19,071 nt of DNA from Collinsella sp. AF02-46-1 (GCA_934876235.1 CAKXKM010000002.1:10097-29167); one strand, 5' to 3'. Shown: positions 1 to 8,452, counted from the first letter of the stretch. Program-made: numbers and translations. Notes: a model not told the origin generated them from the sequence alone.

Positions 1-102
1 GCGCTGACCGCCGGCGTCGGTGAGGCCGGTGAGTCTCGCGACGGGGAGTGGACCATGCCGGAATCGCAGATGCCCGGCATCGGCATGATGATCGGCTGGA
101 CG

Positions 103-1704
103 TCAGCGGCCCCCGCCGAGCAGCTGCGCCGCATCGGCCGCGCCGTCAAGCTCGTCATCGGCATCCTGGGCGGCAGAAAGCAGCGCGCCGTCAACCGACT
201 GCAAGCGCTCGAGTGCCGACCACTGCTCGCGCTCCTCGGCAGTGCCCTCGAGCTCCAGCGGCGCCTTGAGTGTGTACTGATGCTCGGCGACCAGGCTCGT
301 CTCGAGGTTGTCCGCATAGTGCGTCATCGTGGGCAGGATCGCCAGACCAAAGAGCAAAAGCAGCGACCCAAACGCGATGCCCACGAAGAGCGTGGCGAAG
401 TTGCCCAGGTTGCGCAGGAAGACGCGCAGGCGGAAGCGCGAGACAAAGCCCATGCGCTCCGGCAGCTGCAGGCCGCGCTTGGTGCCCGATTTGCCGCTCG
501 CCTCGTGACGAAGGAACTGCAACGGCGTCTTGCCCATCTTGCGAAGCAGGCCCACCAGCGTGATGAGGATGAGCGCGGCGGCGGGAACCACGGCGCACTT
601 CACAAAGATCTCCCAGCTCCAGTACACCTGGAAGGGCGGCAGGCTGTACGAGCCGTAGTAGAGACCGCGCATGGGCTCGGTAAAGAACGCAACGCCGAGA
701 GCGGTGCCCAGTAGCGCCGCGGCCACGCCTACGATGGCGGGAAGCGCTAGGTAGTGCAGCACGATTTCGCGACGGCGATAGCCGCTGGCGAGCAGCGTGC
801 CGATGATGGCGCTCTCCTCCTCGATGGTGGCGTCGGTGAGCACCACAAAGACAAACGCCATGATCACGATGATGATGTCGAGCAACGTCATCCACATCAT
901 GGAGTCGCCGTCCACGTCGTCGCGCGCATAGCCAATGCCCTGATTGGAATCGGCATCGATCAGATCGTCCACGCGCGCATCGGCATCGGTCAGCGCCTCG
1001 ACCATATCCTGCTCCGCATCGATGCGATCCGCGGTGGGGAGATCGCGATCGGTAAAGGTAAAGGAGTAGGTGTAGGCAGGCGCGCCGCCGGCGTCCTCAA
1101 GCGCGGCAAAGCCGGCGTCGGTGACCTCGGCCACGCCGTACGTGATGGTGTTCACCGTAAAGTCCGAATTGTCGAGGAACAGCGCCTGGCTATCGGGCTG
1201 GGTCATGATGCCGCAGATGGTGTAGGTGCGGCCCTCAAGCTCGACCTTATCGCCCACGGCGAGGTCGTTGTTGGTGGCGAAGACACGGTCGATTGCCACC
1301 TCATCGTCCGTCTTGGGCTGCCTGCCTTCGCAGTAGGACGCAATGTCAACCTTGGTGCGATGCGCGTAGGTGCGCAGGGTGCGCTTGGTGCCGTCGTCGC
1401 CAGCCGCCTTTTTGATGATGGCGTCGATAGAGAAGTTCTTGTAGAACGTAACGCCGCCGACGTCCTCAGCCGCGTCTTCGGCAGCCTTGAGCTGATCTTT
1501 GGTGGCCTCGAAGGAGGTAGTCACGCGGCCGTCCTCGATCGTGTACGCATCGCGCATGTCGTCAATGAGGCAGCCGATGGAATGCGCCGCGAGCAAAAAG
1601 CCCGACGTGAGGGCGATGCTTCCGCACATAAGCAAAAAGATGCCCAGGTACTTGCCGATATTGCGGCGCAGCTCGCGCGGGAGACGTTTTGCGAGAGGTG
1701 TCAT
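103..1704 (-). CDS. FtsX/MacB-family ABC transporter permease, frame broken or truncated at its 3' end
   Basis: Membrane permease expected to work with the ATPase just upstream, exporting or extracting a lipid or peptide from the membrane. I start it at ATG 1704 (protein MTPLAKRLPREL), 8 bases after the ATPase stop; the open frame extending further upstream only overlaps that ATPase gene. A first membrane helix lies at about residues 18-40, then an extracytoplasmic domain to about 268. Next comes an FtsX domain with helices near 275-290, 319-341 and 367-387 and the typical EEESAIIGTLLASGYRRREI loop. A further helix lies near 435-458. Permeases of this kind usually carry a second FtsX domain and are far longer than these 533 residues. 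The stop at 103-105 follows a run of five Gs in the coding strand (plus positions 110-114). Dropping one G gives a frame open to the window edge, so this is probably a frameshifted gene or a sequencing error. The family is clear; the substrate is unknown. Confidence 0.8.
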   Translation of the reverse strand: MTPLAKRLPRELRRNIGKYLGIFLLMCGSIALTSGFLLAAHSIGCLIDDMRDAYTIEDGRVTTSFEATKDQLKAAEDAAEDVGGVTFYKNFSIDAIIKKAAGDDGTKRTLRTYAHRTKVDIASYCEGRQPKTDDEVAIDRVFATNNDLAVGDKVELEGRTYTICGIMTQPDSQALFLDNSDFTVNTITYGVAEVTDAGFAALEDAGGAPAYTYSFTFTDRDLPTADRIDAEQDMVEALTDADARVDDLIDADSNQGIGYARDDVDGDSMMWMTLLDIIIVIMAFVFVVLTDATIEEESAIIGTLLASGYRRREIVLHYLALPAIVGVAAALLGTALGVAFFTEPMRGLYYGSYSLPPFQVYWSWEIFVKCAVVPAAALILITLVGLLRKMGKTPLQFLRHEASGKSGTKRGLQLPERMGFVSRFRLRVFLRNLGNFATLFVGIAFGSLLLLFGLAILPTMTHYADNLETSLVAEHQYTLKAPLELEGTAEEREQWSALERLQSVDGALLSAAQDADDELDGAADAAQLLGGGR

Positions 1705-1712
1705 GGCGCCGC

Positions 1713-2426
<714 letters not shown>

Positions 2427-2482
2427 GCTATCCCCCGTTGTTAGCCTTCTGCCACTTTTCTAGGCTAATAGTAAACCCAGGT

Positions 2483-2516
2483 GAACTATTTTTAAGCGAC
2501 GTGCGCGAACTATTTT
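2483..2516 (-). promoter_or_regulatory. Direct repeat upstream of the ABC ATPase gene, possible operator
   Basis: The ten bases GAACTATTTT occur at 2483-2492 and again at 2507-2516, exactly 24 bases apart, within the spacer upstream of the ATPase start at 2426. The spacing is a little over two helical turns, so both copies would face roughly the same side of the DNA. A weak minus-strand promoter (TTCACC, 17 bases, TAGAAA) would begin inside the nearer copy. A repressor or activator site is an inference; no regulator is known. Confidence 0.4.
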
Positions 2517-2526
2517 CCAACCTCCT

Positions 2527-2582
2527 CATTGGGACAGTCCCTGCCAGCCCTGCCGGCGAATCGGCAAAGACTGTCCCCAATG
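2527..2582. repeat. Nested inverted repeat (REP-like hairpin) between two transport operons
   Basis: The outer arms CATTGGGACAGTC (2527-2539) and GACTGTCCCCAATG (2569-2582) are complementary except for one extra G. An inner hairpin TGCCG (2551-2555) / CGGCA (2562-2566) sits between them. It lies 10 bases past the stop of the permease gene at 2592. There is no U-tract on the minus-strand transcript, so it does not look like a standard intrinsic terminator. A REP-like dispersed element or an mRNA-stabilising stem is more likely. Confidence 0.6.
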
Positions 2583-2591
2583 ACTAGGTGG

Positions 2592-3797
2592 CTAGGCGTG
2601 GGATTTGTTGTGCGCGAGGGCTAGGCCTACGGCGGCGATGGCCGCGGCAAAGAGCACCGTGACGCCCAGATCGCAGGCGATGTCGCCCAGCACGGTGGAT
2701 GTCAGGTCCGCGGCGAGCGCCTTGCCGATCGCGTCGTTCACCCAATACGTCGGCACAAAGTGCGCCACCGTCTGCACGGCCGAGCCCATGAGCGACAGCG
2801 GCATCCAGGCGCCGCCCAAAAACGTCATGAGCATGCCGAGCAGGTTGCCCACACCGTTGAGCAGCTCCTCGCGCGCGCCCAGGCTCGACAGCGTAAAGCC
2901 AACGGCCAGCGGCGTGCACGCCAGGGCAAACGTTGCCGCCAGCGCCAGGCACACGCGACCCACGCCGACCTCGGCAACCGCGCTGGCAAAGCCCACGACG
3001 CCCATCATGCTCGACACGAGCCAGATGCAGACGGTGAGCACGGCGGCGGCCGCGAACACAGCGAGCGAACGCTGGCGCTCAGAGACCGGGCTGGCATCCA
3101 TGCGGCGCACGCGCTCGGGCTCGTTCATGCCCGAAAACACCAGTCCCACCGACACGATGACCGACGAGATGATCGCGTACGCGCCAAAGTTGAAGTACGA
3201 CTCGAGCGTGGTAGCAGCAGTCGAGTCGACCTTGACCTGCTCGATCTGGACCTCCGCGCGCTTTGCGGCCGCGTGCTCGGCGGCCCTTGCGACGTCACCG
3301 TTGGAGGCAGCGGGTTCAAGCGCCGCCGCAGCGCCCGCGAGCGAGATCCAGCGCGAGGCCTCGGCGGACGAAAGCGCCGCCGCCATGGTGCCGGAGCCGT
3401 ACGTCACATCGAGTTTGGGCAGGGCCTCCCCCGCACGGGCGGCTGCAACAAGATCGTCCTCAAACCCCTCCGGGATAAAGAACACGCAATCGGCGCTGCC
3501 CTTGGCGCTGTTGCTCTTGGAGAGCGCATCGGCAAGGTCGTACGCGTCGTCGCCGATGCCCGTGACCAGGTCAAAGCGTGAGCCCAGGTGCTTGGTAAGC
3601 GCCCGCGAAAGGTCGCTATTGTCGCGGTCGACCACGATCACGTTGGTGTCGTAGGGCTTGTACTCGGTAAGCTGCGACGAGTTCCAGCTCACCGAAGCCG
3701 CGATGAATACGCCCATGAGCGAGATGAACACCGTATAGATGAGCAGGTAGAACGGGTGCGCCAGCGCCATGCGAAGCGCGGTCTTAAAGGTGCTCAT
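2592..3797 (-). CDS. ABC-2 type transporter permease (second of a pair)
   Basis: Integral membrane permease of 401 residues with the ABC-2 layout: one N-terminal helix (about 17-36), a large extracytoplasmic domain (about 37-203), then a block of five helices (about 204-223, 246-270, 281-302, 315-333, 377-396). I start at ATG 3797 because GGAAGGAG lies 5 bases before it; an in-frame ATG at 3812 would place that ribosome site inside the gene. The start overlaps the end of the preceding permease gene by 14 bases, indicating translational coupling. With its paralogue and the ATPase upstream it probably forms a heterodimeric exporter like LnrM/LnrN. The substrate cannot be read from the sequence. 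Confidence 0.88.
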   Translation of the reverse strand: MSTFKTALRMALAHPFYLLIYTVFISLMGVFIAASVSWNSSQLTEYKPYDTNVIVVDRDNSDLSRALTKHLGSRFDLVTGIGDDAYDLADALSKSNSAKGSADCVFFIPEGFEDDLVAAARAGEALPKLDVTYGSGTMAAALSSAEASRWISLAGAAAALEPAASNGDVARAAEHAAAKRAEVQIEQVKVDSTAATTLESYFNFGAYAIISSVIVSVGLVFSGMNEPERVRRMDASPVSERQRSLAVFAAAAVLTVCIWLVSSMMGVVGFASAVAEVGVGRVCLALAATFALACTPLAVGFTLSSLGAREELLNGVGNLLGMLMTFLGGAWMPLSLMGSAVQTVAHFVPTYWVNDAIGKALAADLTSTVLGDIACDLGVTVLFAAAIAAVGLALAHNKSHA

Positions 3798-4971
3798 AGC
3801 GGCTCCTTCCAAAGATCAGCGTAGCGGCGGCGACAAACACCAGGGCCATCAGGACGAGCGCGCCGGCGCGAACAGCGAAGGGCCCCAGGTCCTCAAAGAA
3901 ATACAGGCGATTGAACATGTCGCAGATGAGCTTGACGGGGTTGAGCCAGCACTCGACCGGACAAGCGCGGGCGACGTCGTCGGCAAGCGCCATCGCCGGC
4001 TCGCCGTAGAGGCCGGCGAACAGGGCGCACGTGGTGGCAAAGCCCGTGAGGATGCCCGACTTGGATGCCTTGCCGCCCTTAACGGGAAGCGTGCCCACAA
4101 AAAGCCCCAGGCCCGTGGCGGCAAGCGCGGATGCAGCCCCGCCCAGCAGGCACAACCCCTCGCGCCCGCCAAAGTCGACACCGACCACCAGGCGCACGTA
4201 GCCGATCGCAACCGCCATCGATGCAAAGGAAACCAGCCACGAGCCAACAAAAATGCCGGCCAGCGACGCCGTCTTGGAAAGACCGCCCACGCAGCGGCGC
4301 GCGCCAAGGCCCGACAGATTAGGCTGCAAATCGACGACGCTCAAGGCGGCAAACTCGGCAGACATCATCGCGACCAGGCCAAAAAGCGCGTAATAGTAGA
4401 TGACCGTGCCATCGGGCGTGGTGCGCGTCAGGCTCACGCGGCGGGTTCCGCCCTCGAGCGACAGGGCGCGCGCAACCGCCTCCGGGTCGGCGAGCGCCGC
4501 CGGGTTGTCTTGGGCAATCTGGGACATGAGCTCGGCATTTTGCGTATACGAGCTTGCCACCGTCTCAAGGATGCTGCGGTCGGCAAGCACCGACGAGGCG
4601 CGCGAGCTGTCGTAACTCGATAGCAGCGTGAGCCTGGGCGTGCCCGCGGCATCAACCGTATAGATGCCCGCGACCTCGCCGGCCTTGAGCGCTTTGCGCG
4701 CGGTAGCCAAGTCTTCGTACTCGCTCACATCGAGCAGTTGATCGTCACTCTCCTTGGCAAGCGAGGTCGCCACGTCCTTAAAGGTCGAGACGTCCCAGGC
4801 CCCATCCGCTACGACGGCCACCGGCACCGGGTCGACCTTGCCGTCGGAGCTGAGGTTCGCAAACATAAACATGAACATCGTTGAAAGCGCAATGGGAAAG
4901 ATCGCGCCCCAAACCCATGTACTCGGTCGACGCAATAGCGTCTTGAGCGTGGTGATGATGGTGTTGAACAT
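3784..4971 (-). CDS. ABC-2 type transporter permease (first of a pair)
   Basis: Permease of 395 residues, paralogous in layout to the next gene: one helix near 19-38, an extracytoplasmic domain to about 190, then helices near 191-212, 235-261, 271-296, 306-324 and 367-387. The ATG at 4971 follows the ATPase stop by 9 bases with an AGGGGGC ribosome site. Two adjacent ABC-2 permeases of about 400 residues served by one ATPase match linearmycin-type (LnrLMN/YfiLMN) exporters and other membrane-drug resistance pumps. The divergent kinase and regulator genes support that reading. The function beyond export is inferred from context. Confidence 0.88.
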   Translation of the reverse strand: MFNTIITTLKTLLRRPSTWVWGAIFPIALSTMFMFMFANLSSDGKVDPVPVAVVADGAWDVSTFKDVATSLAKESDDQLLDVSEYEDLATARKALKAGEVAGIYTVDAAGTPRLTLLSSYDSSRASSVLADRSILETVASSYTQNAELMSQIAQDNPAALADPEAVARALSLEGGTRRVSLTRTTPDGTVIYYYALFGLVAMMSAEFAALSVVDLQPNLSGLGARRCVGGLSKTASLAGIFVGSWLVSFASMAVAIGYVRLVVGVDFGGREGLCLLGGAASALAATGLGLFVGTLPVKGGKASKSGILTGFATTCALFAGLYGEPAMALADDVARACPVECWLNPVKLICDMFNRLYFFEDLGPFAVRAGALVLMALVFVAAATLIFGRSRYEHL

Positions 4972-4980
4972 GGCCGCCCC

Positions 4981-5919
4981 CTAGTCGCGCAGCTCGCGGC
5001 CGGTGATCTCGAGGAACACGTCGTTGAGAGTCGGCGGCTCGCTCCACACGCGGCCGAGCGCCACGTCGGCAGCACGCAGCGTGTCGAGGATGTCGACCAG
5101 ATTGTGCGGGCTCGCCTCGCAGGTGCAGACGAGCTCGCCGCCGGACAGCTCGACCGAAAGCACGTGCTCGAGGGCGCGCAGTCGCTCGACCGTGGCGGCC
5201 TCGACGGCACCGACCTCAACAGTCACGCGCTCGCCCATCTGGATCATGCGCTTAAGCTCGTCGTTGGTGCCCTGCGCCAGCACGCGGCCGCCGTCCATGA
5301 TCATGATGCGGCTGCAGATCTGCTCGACCTCCTCCATGTAATGGCTGGTATACACCACCGTAGCGCCCTCGTCGCGCAGGCGGCAGATGCCCTCCAGGAT
5401 GGCGTTGCGGCTCTGGGGGTCGACCGCCACCGTGGGCTCGTCAAAGAAGATGAGCTCGGGCTTGTGTGCGATGCCGCAGGCAATGTTGAGGCGGCGCGCC
5501 AGTCCGCCCGAAAGCTTGCCGGGACGAAACTTGGTAAAGTCGCCCAGCCCGACAAAGTCGATCGCCTCGTCCACCAGCGCGCGGCGGCGCTTGCGGTCGT
5601 TAACGTAGAGGCTGCAGAAATAGTCGATGTTCTCGCGCACCGTGAGCTCGTCAAACACCGCCACCTGCTGCGGCACCACACCGATGCGGCGCTTGAGGTC
5701 GTAGCGGGCGGGCGTCATGCGCTCGCCGAACAGCTCGATGGTGCCCTTGTCGTAGGCGAGCAGCTGCAGAATGCAGTTGATGGACGTGGTCTTGCCCGAG
5801 CCGTTGGGGCCCAGCAGGCCAAAAATCTCGCCGGGGGCGATGTTCAGGTTAAAGTGGTCGAGCGCAATAAGATCGTCGTAGCGCTTGACGAGGTTTTCGA
5901 CGTGGACGATGTCTGTCAT
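4981..5919 (-). CDS. ABC transporter ATP-binding protein, DrrA/CcmA/LnrL type
   Basis: ATPase of 312 residues for the two ABC-2 permeases downstream. Motifs present: Walker A GPNGSGKTT (37-45), Q-loop at 84-85, signature LSGGLARR (136-143), Walker B LIFFDEP (156-162) and H-loop H193. The C-terminal 90 residues form the extra domain usual in drug-export ATPases of the DrrA group. I chose ATG 5919 because AGAAGG lies about 9 bases upstream; the frame stays open to 5985 but that part (MRAARSCDD...) does not resemble the family. It is the first gene of a three-gene minus-strand operon and faces the kinase gene across a 199-base divergent region. Regulation by that kinase and its partner is likely but unproven. 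Confidence 0.93.
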   Translation of the reverse strand: MTDIVHVENLVKRYDDLIALDHFNLNIAPGEIFGLLGPNGSGKTTSINCILQLLAYDKGTIELFGERMTPARYDLKRRIGVVPQQVAVFDELTVRENIDYFCSLYVNDRKRRRALVDEAIDFVGLGDFTKFRPGKLSGGLARRLNIACGIAHKPELIFFDEPTVAVDPQSRNAILEGICRLRDEGATVVYTSHYMEEVEQICSRIMIMDGGRVLAQGTNDELKRMIQMGERVTVEVGAVEAATVERLRALEHVLSVELSGGELVCTCEASPHNLVDILDTLRAADVALGRVWSEPPTLNDVFLEITGRELRD

Positions 5920-5995
5920 GAGGCGGCCCTTCTGTTGGTCGTGGCCCGGTACGATTGCATCATCGCAGGAGCGGGCGGCGCGCACCAGTGAGCTT

Positions 5996-6075
5996 TGTCA
6001 CGAGTGCGGAGGTCTTGGTCGTACGGCCTGCCGACGCCCCCGCTTTGCCGCGCGGGAGAAATGTCACGGTTGCGC
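5996..6075. promoter_or_regulatory. Repeated TGTCACG motif in the divergent promoter region
   Basis: TGTCACGAGTGCGG at 5996-6009 recurs as TGTCACGGTTGCGC at 6062-6075, matching at 11 of 14 bases with a 66-base offset (about six helical turns). Both copies lie between the divergently read exporter and kinase genes. They are candidate binding sites for the NarL-type regulator encoded at 7252-7896, which would let it control one or both directions. This is inference from position and repetition only. Confidence 0.4.
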
Positions 6076-6106
6076 AGGCGGCCCCTCCACCACGCGCGGC
6101 ATCGCG

Positions 6107-6112
6107 TACAAT
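6107..6112 (+). promoter_or_regulatory. -10 element TACAAT for a leaderless kinase transcript
   Basis: TACAAT ends six bases before the kinase ATG at 6119, so transcription would be expected to begin at or next to the A of the start codon. No ribosome binding site precedes the ATG. I see no good -35 at the usual spacing (CCTCCA at 6084-6089). Leaderless mRNAs are common in actinobacteria, which fits. Confidence 0.55.
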
Positions 6113-6118
6113 ACCCGT

Positions 6119-7255
6119 ATGAACAGGCTTTTCGACAAATCGATCGTGCTGGCGTGCTGTATCGCAGCCGCTCTGGGCCTTGCTGTGGATGCTCGCCTGG
6201 TCGCGGCGTTTTGCCTTGGCGTTATCGCCACCTCACTGGCCGAGCTCGCGCAGGGAGAGCGCGCCAGCGAGGCCGCGAGTTACGCTTACATCATCGCGGC
6301 TGTCTTCGTGCCGCCGTTTGTGCCGTTTGCGCCCCTCGCCCTCTATGACATCGCGCGGCGCGTGCGCCGTGAACGCGTTTGGGTCGCGTTGGGCATTGGC
6401 GTCGCCTTTGTCTTTGCGCTCGTCGCGGACCTTCGTGGCGGCGTGCTCACCACCCGAACGCTGTTGCTAACCGCCATCCTTTCGATCGCTGCCACGTTGC
6501 TGTCGCTGCGCACCGCGCAGCTGGAGCGCGAACAGAAACGCATGCGTCGCACCCGCGACAAGCTGCAAGAACGCGCCCTGGCACTCGAGGCACGCAACCG
6601 CGACCTCGCCGACCGCCAGGACTACGAAATCGAGCTCGCGACGCTCGCCGAACGCGCCCGTATCGCGCGCGAGATCCACGATAACGTCGGGCATCAGCTC
6701 ACGCGCGCCTCGCTGCAGGCCGAAGCCCTGCGCGTGGTCCACGCCGACGAGCCCGGCGTCGCCGTCGATTTCGCCGACGTCAAACGCACGGTTGACGAGG
6801 CGCTCCAGCTCGTACGCGCCAGCGTCCATGCGCTCAACGACAACGCCGTCGACCTTTCCGTGCAGCTCGAACGCATTGTCGAAGGCGCACGCTCGGATGG
6901 CGGCCCGCAGATTGAGCTTGAAGTTTTGGCCGAGCATGCGCCCGCAAATGTCGCCAACTGCTTTGCGGCGGTCCTGCGCGAGGCGCTATCCAACACCATG
7001 CGCCACGCTTGCGCCCAGACCGTCACTGTACGATGCATGGAACATCCGTCGTTTTACCAGCTCATCGTTACCGACGACGGCGTGGGCGGGACCCAGACGG
7101 GCGGTCGCGGCGTCGCCGAGGGCATGGGGCTCGGCTCCATGCGCGAGCGCGTCGAGGCGCTTGGCGGCACCTTCACCGCCGGCCCGCGCGCCGGCGTCGG
7201 CGGCTGGCGCGTGTTTGCCACCGTTCCCAAACAGCAAGGAGATGAGGGCCGATGA
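6119..7255 (+). CDS. Sensor histidine kinase, LiaS/DesK/NarX-like (HisKA_3 class)
   Basis: Membrane sensor kinase of 378 residues. The N-terminal 130 residues hold about five hydrophobic helices (near 8-22, 26-43, 55-77, 87-104, 112-128) with almost no extracytoplasmic loop, so the signal is probably sensed in the membrane. A charged coiled coil (about 131-180) leads to the phosphorylation site REIHDNVGHQLT with H187. The ATPase domain shows the N-box REALSNTMRHA (N292), G1 DDGVGG (320-324) and G2 GMGLGSMRERV (335-345). The start at 6119 is the first sensible ATG after the divergent gene; it lacks a ribosome site but lies six bases from TACAAT. Its stop overlaps the regulator start as ATGA. 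LiaS, DesK and YfiJ share this membrane-integrated design. It most likely governs the divergent exporter. Confidence 0.9.
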   Translation: MNRLFDKSIVLACCIAAALGLAVDARLVAAFCLGVIATSLAELAQGERASEAASYAYIIAAVFVPPFVPFAPLALYDIARRVRRERVWVALGIGVAFVFALVADLRGGVLTTRTLLLTAILSIAATLLSLRTAQLEREQKRMRRTRDKLQERALALEARNRDLADRQDYEIELATLAERARIAREIHDNVGHQLTRASLQAEALRVVHADEPGVAVDFADVKRTVDEALQLVRASVHALNDNAVDLSVQLERIVEGARSDGGPQIELEVLAEHAPANVANCFAAVLREALSNTMRHACAQTVTVRCMEHPSFYQLIVTDDGVGGTQTGGRGVAEGMGLGSMRERVEALGGTFTAGPRAGVGGWRVFATVPKQQGDEGR

Positions 7256-7896
7256 GGCTCATTGTTGTCGACGACGACCGTTTGGTGGTCGATTCGCTCA
7301 AGATTATCCTGGGCGCCCAGACGCAGATCGAGGTAGTGGGCACCGGCGCCAACGGCGACGACGCGGTCGCGCTCTACGCCGAGCACTCGCCCGACATCGC
7401 GCTGCTCGACATTCAGATGCCGGGACGCGATGGCCTTTCGGCCGCGCGCGAGATCCTTGAGCGCGACCCTGCGGCGCGCGTGGTATTTCTGACGACGTTC
7501 TCGGATGACGAGTACATTGTGTCGGCGCTCAAGCTGGGCGCCCGCGGCTACCTGATTAAAACCGATGTCGCCGCCATTCCACCGGCGTTGGCGCAGGTCA
7601 TGGACGGTAAACGCGTGCTCGAGGGTAAGGCGATCGAGGATGTCGACTTTGATGGGGCGGACGCTGAAGCCGGTGCGACCCGCCGGCCCGCGGCCTTTGC
7701 CGGTCTGACCGACCGCGAGTTCGAAGTCGCCGAGCTCATCGCCCGCGGTCTCGACAACAGGGAGATCGCCGCCGCAGCCTACATGGGCGAAGGCACCGTG
7801 CGCAACCACATCAGCTCGATCCTGGCCAAAATGGACCTGCGCAACCGTACGCAGATCGCCATCGCCTACCTGCGAGGGCAGTTGCCCGAAGATTGA
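7252..7896 (+). CDS. Response regulator, NarL/LuxR family (REC-HTH)
   Basis: Partner of the kinase upstream, 214 residues. The receiver domain has acidic residues D7-D9, phospho-acceptor D53 (ALLDIQMPG), T81/T82 and K103. The C-terminal LuxR-type helix-turn-helix spans about 153-207 (TDREFEVAELIARGLDNREI followed by GTVRNHISSIL). The ATG overlaps the kinase stop by four bases and has AAGGAG about 10 bases upstream, so the two are translationally coupled. It probably binds DNA as a dimer in the 5920-6118 divergent region. It ends in a convergent gap facing the adhesin gene. Confidence 0.95.
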   Translation: MRLIVVDDDRLVVDSLKIILGAQTQIEVVGTGANGDDAVALYAEHSPDIALLDIQMPGRDGLSAAREILERDPAARVVFLTTFSDDEYIVSALKLGARGYLIKTDVAAIPPALAQVMDGKRVLEGKAIEDVDFDGADAEAGATRRPAAFAGLTDREFEVAELIARGLDNREIAAAAYMGEGTVRNHISSILAKMDLRNRTQIAIAYLRGQLPED

Positions 7897-7912
7897 CCGC
7901 CCCGGCAGAGTA

Positions 7913-7941
7913 AAATGGCTGTTACCGATTTAATGCCATTT
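7913..7941 (+). terminator. Weak hairpin after the response regulator gene
   Basis: AAATGGC (7913-7919) and GCCATTT (7935-7941) can pair around a 15-base loop, 17 bases past the regulator stop. The run of Ts is only three long, so termination would be weak. The stronger hairpin in the following repeats may do the job. Confidence 0.3.
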
Positions 7942-8095
7942 CAAAACTATGTCGGTTTACTACGATGAATCGCCCACCTTCGATCACGGCAAATTGAGCG
8001 CTTGCAAAACCGCAGGTAGAACGCTTGCGATATTTAGAAAAATGCAGTCATGGTCGGGAATGTCGAATTCGTCGTAGTAAACCGGCATAGTTTTG
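7942..8095. repeat. 155-bp palindromic element, copy 1
   Basis: Ends pair over about 31 bases: the left arm (7942-7972) begins CAAAACTATGTCGGTTTAC and the right arm (8064-8095) is its near-perfect complement, with two mismatches and one indel. The centre has CGCAGG (8011-8016) / CTTGCG (8024-8029) around a seven-base loop, flanked by AAAAC. The core GCAGGTAGAAC and the distance from end to core (about 64 bases) are the same in copies at 8190-8347 and 15022-15176. It probably folds as a long cruciform or RNA stem with an inner hairpin. Confidence 0.75.
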
Positions 8096-8141
8096 TTTGA
8101 ACGGTCCTGCGCGAACGCACCCACCAGCCGCGTGGGGCCAA

Positions 8142-8178
8142 AAATGATCCGTTTTCCTCCGTCCCCGGGAGATCATTT
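8142..8178 (-). terminator. Hairpin with T-rich tail, minus-strand sense
   Basis: AAATGATC (8142-8149) and GATCATTT (8171-8178) are complementary, with an inner TCC/GGA pairing. Read on the minus strand the stem is followed by TTTTTGG, which resembles a weak intrinsic terminator. It lies between two copies of the 155-bp element. Confidence 0.35.
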
Positions 8179-8189
8179 GGCGGCGCCAA

Positions 8190-8347
8190 CCACGAAATCG
8201 GCCCATCTACTACGTTTGACTCGATACCCCCAACCATACCCCCCGTTTTCCAGAAAATCGCAGGCGTTCTACCTGCGGTTTTGTTTTCGCTTTTTTGGCA
8301 TGCTTGAGGGTAAGGGACTAAACGTAGTAGATGGGCCGATTTCGTGG
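8190..8347. repeat. 155-bp palindromic element, copy 2 (28-bp perfect terminal inverted repeat)
   Basis: The arms at 8190-8217 and 8320-8347 are perfect complements over all 28 bases and contain GGCCCATCTACTACGTTT. Imperfect pairing continues inward (GATACCCCCAACCAT against the partner side). The centre CGCAGG (8259-8264) / CCTGCG (8272-8277) is flanked by A-rich and T-rich runs. Total length is 158 bases, close to copy 1 (154) and copy 3 (155). No clear target-site duplication is visible. Confidence 0.8.
8259..8277. terminator. Bidirectional terminator-like core of repeat copy 2
   Basis: A six-base GC stem (CGCAGG/CCTGCG) with a seven-base loop is preceded by AGAAAAT and followed by GTTTTGTTTTCGCTTTTTT. 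Transcripts from the plus strand would end in a U-rich run, and those from the minus strand would end in a shorter one. It lies between convergent genes, where a two-way terminator is expected. Confidence 0.6.
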
Positions 8348-8375
8348 CGGCCCTTCCTCCCCTGCGCACAAAAGT

Positions 8376-8410
8376 GCCGCCACGGAGAAGGGAGACGTCT
8401 CCGTGGCGGC
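8376..8410 (-). terminator. 13-bp perfect stem downstream of the adhesin gene
   Basis: GCCGCCACGGAGA (8376-8388) and TCTCCGTGGCGGC (8398-8410) pair perfectly around a nine-base loop. On the minus-strand transcript the stem is followed by ACTTTTGTG, a short U-run. It is a candidate terminator for the adhesin transcript. Confidence 0.5.
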
Positions 8411-8452
8411 TGGGGATGGGGGGTGGGGGCTATGTTCTGGCTCCCCGCCGGC

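Noticed and set aside
1..102. A separate small gene at the left edge
   Set aside because: The only sensible coding signal is the shifted continuation of the FtsX permease on the minus strand.
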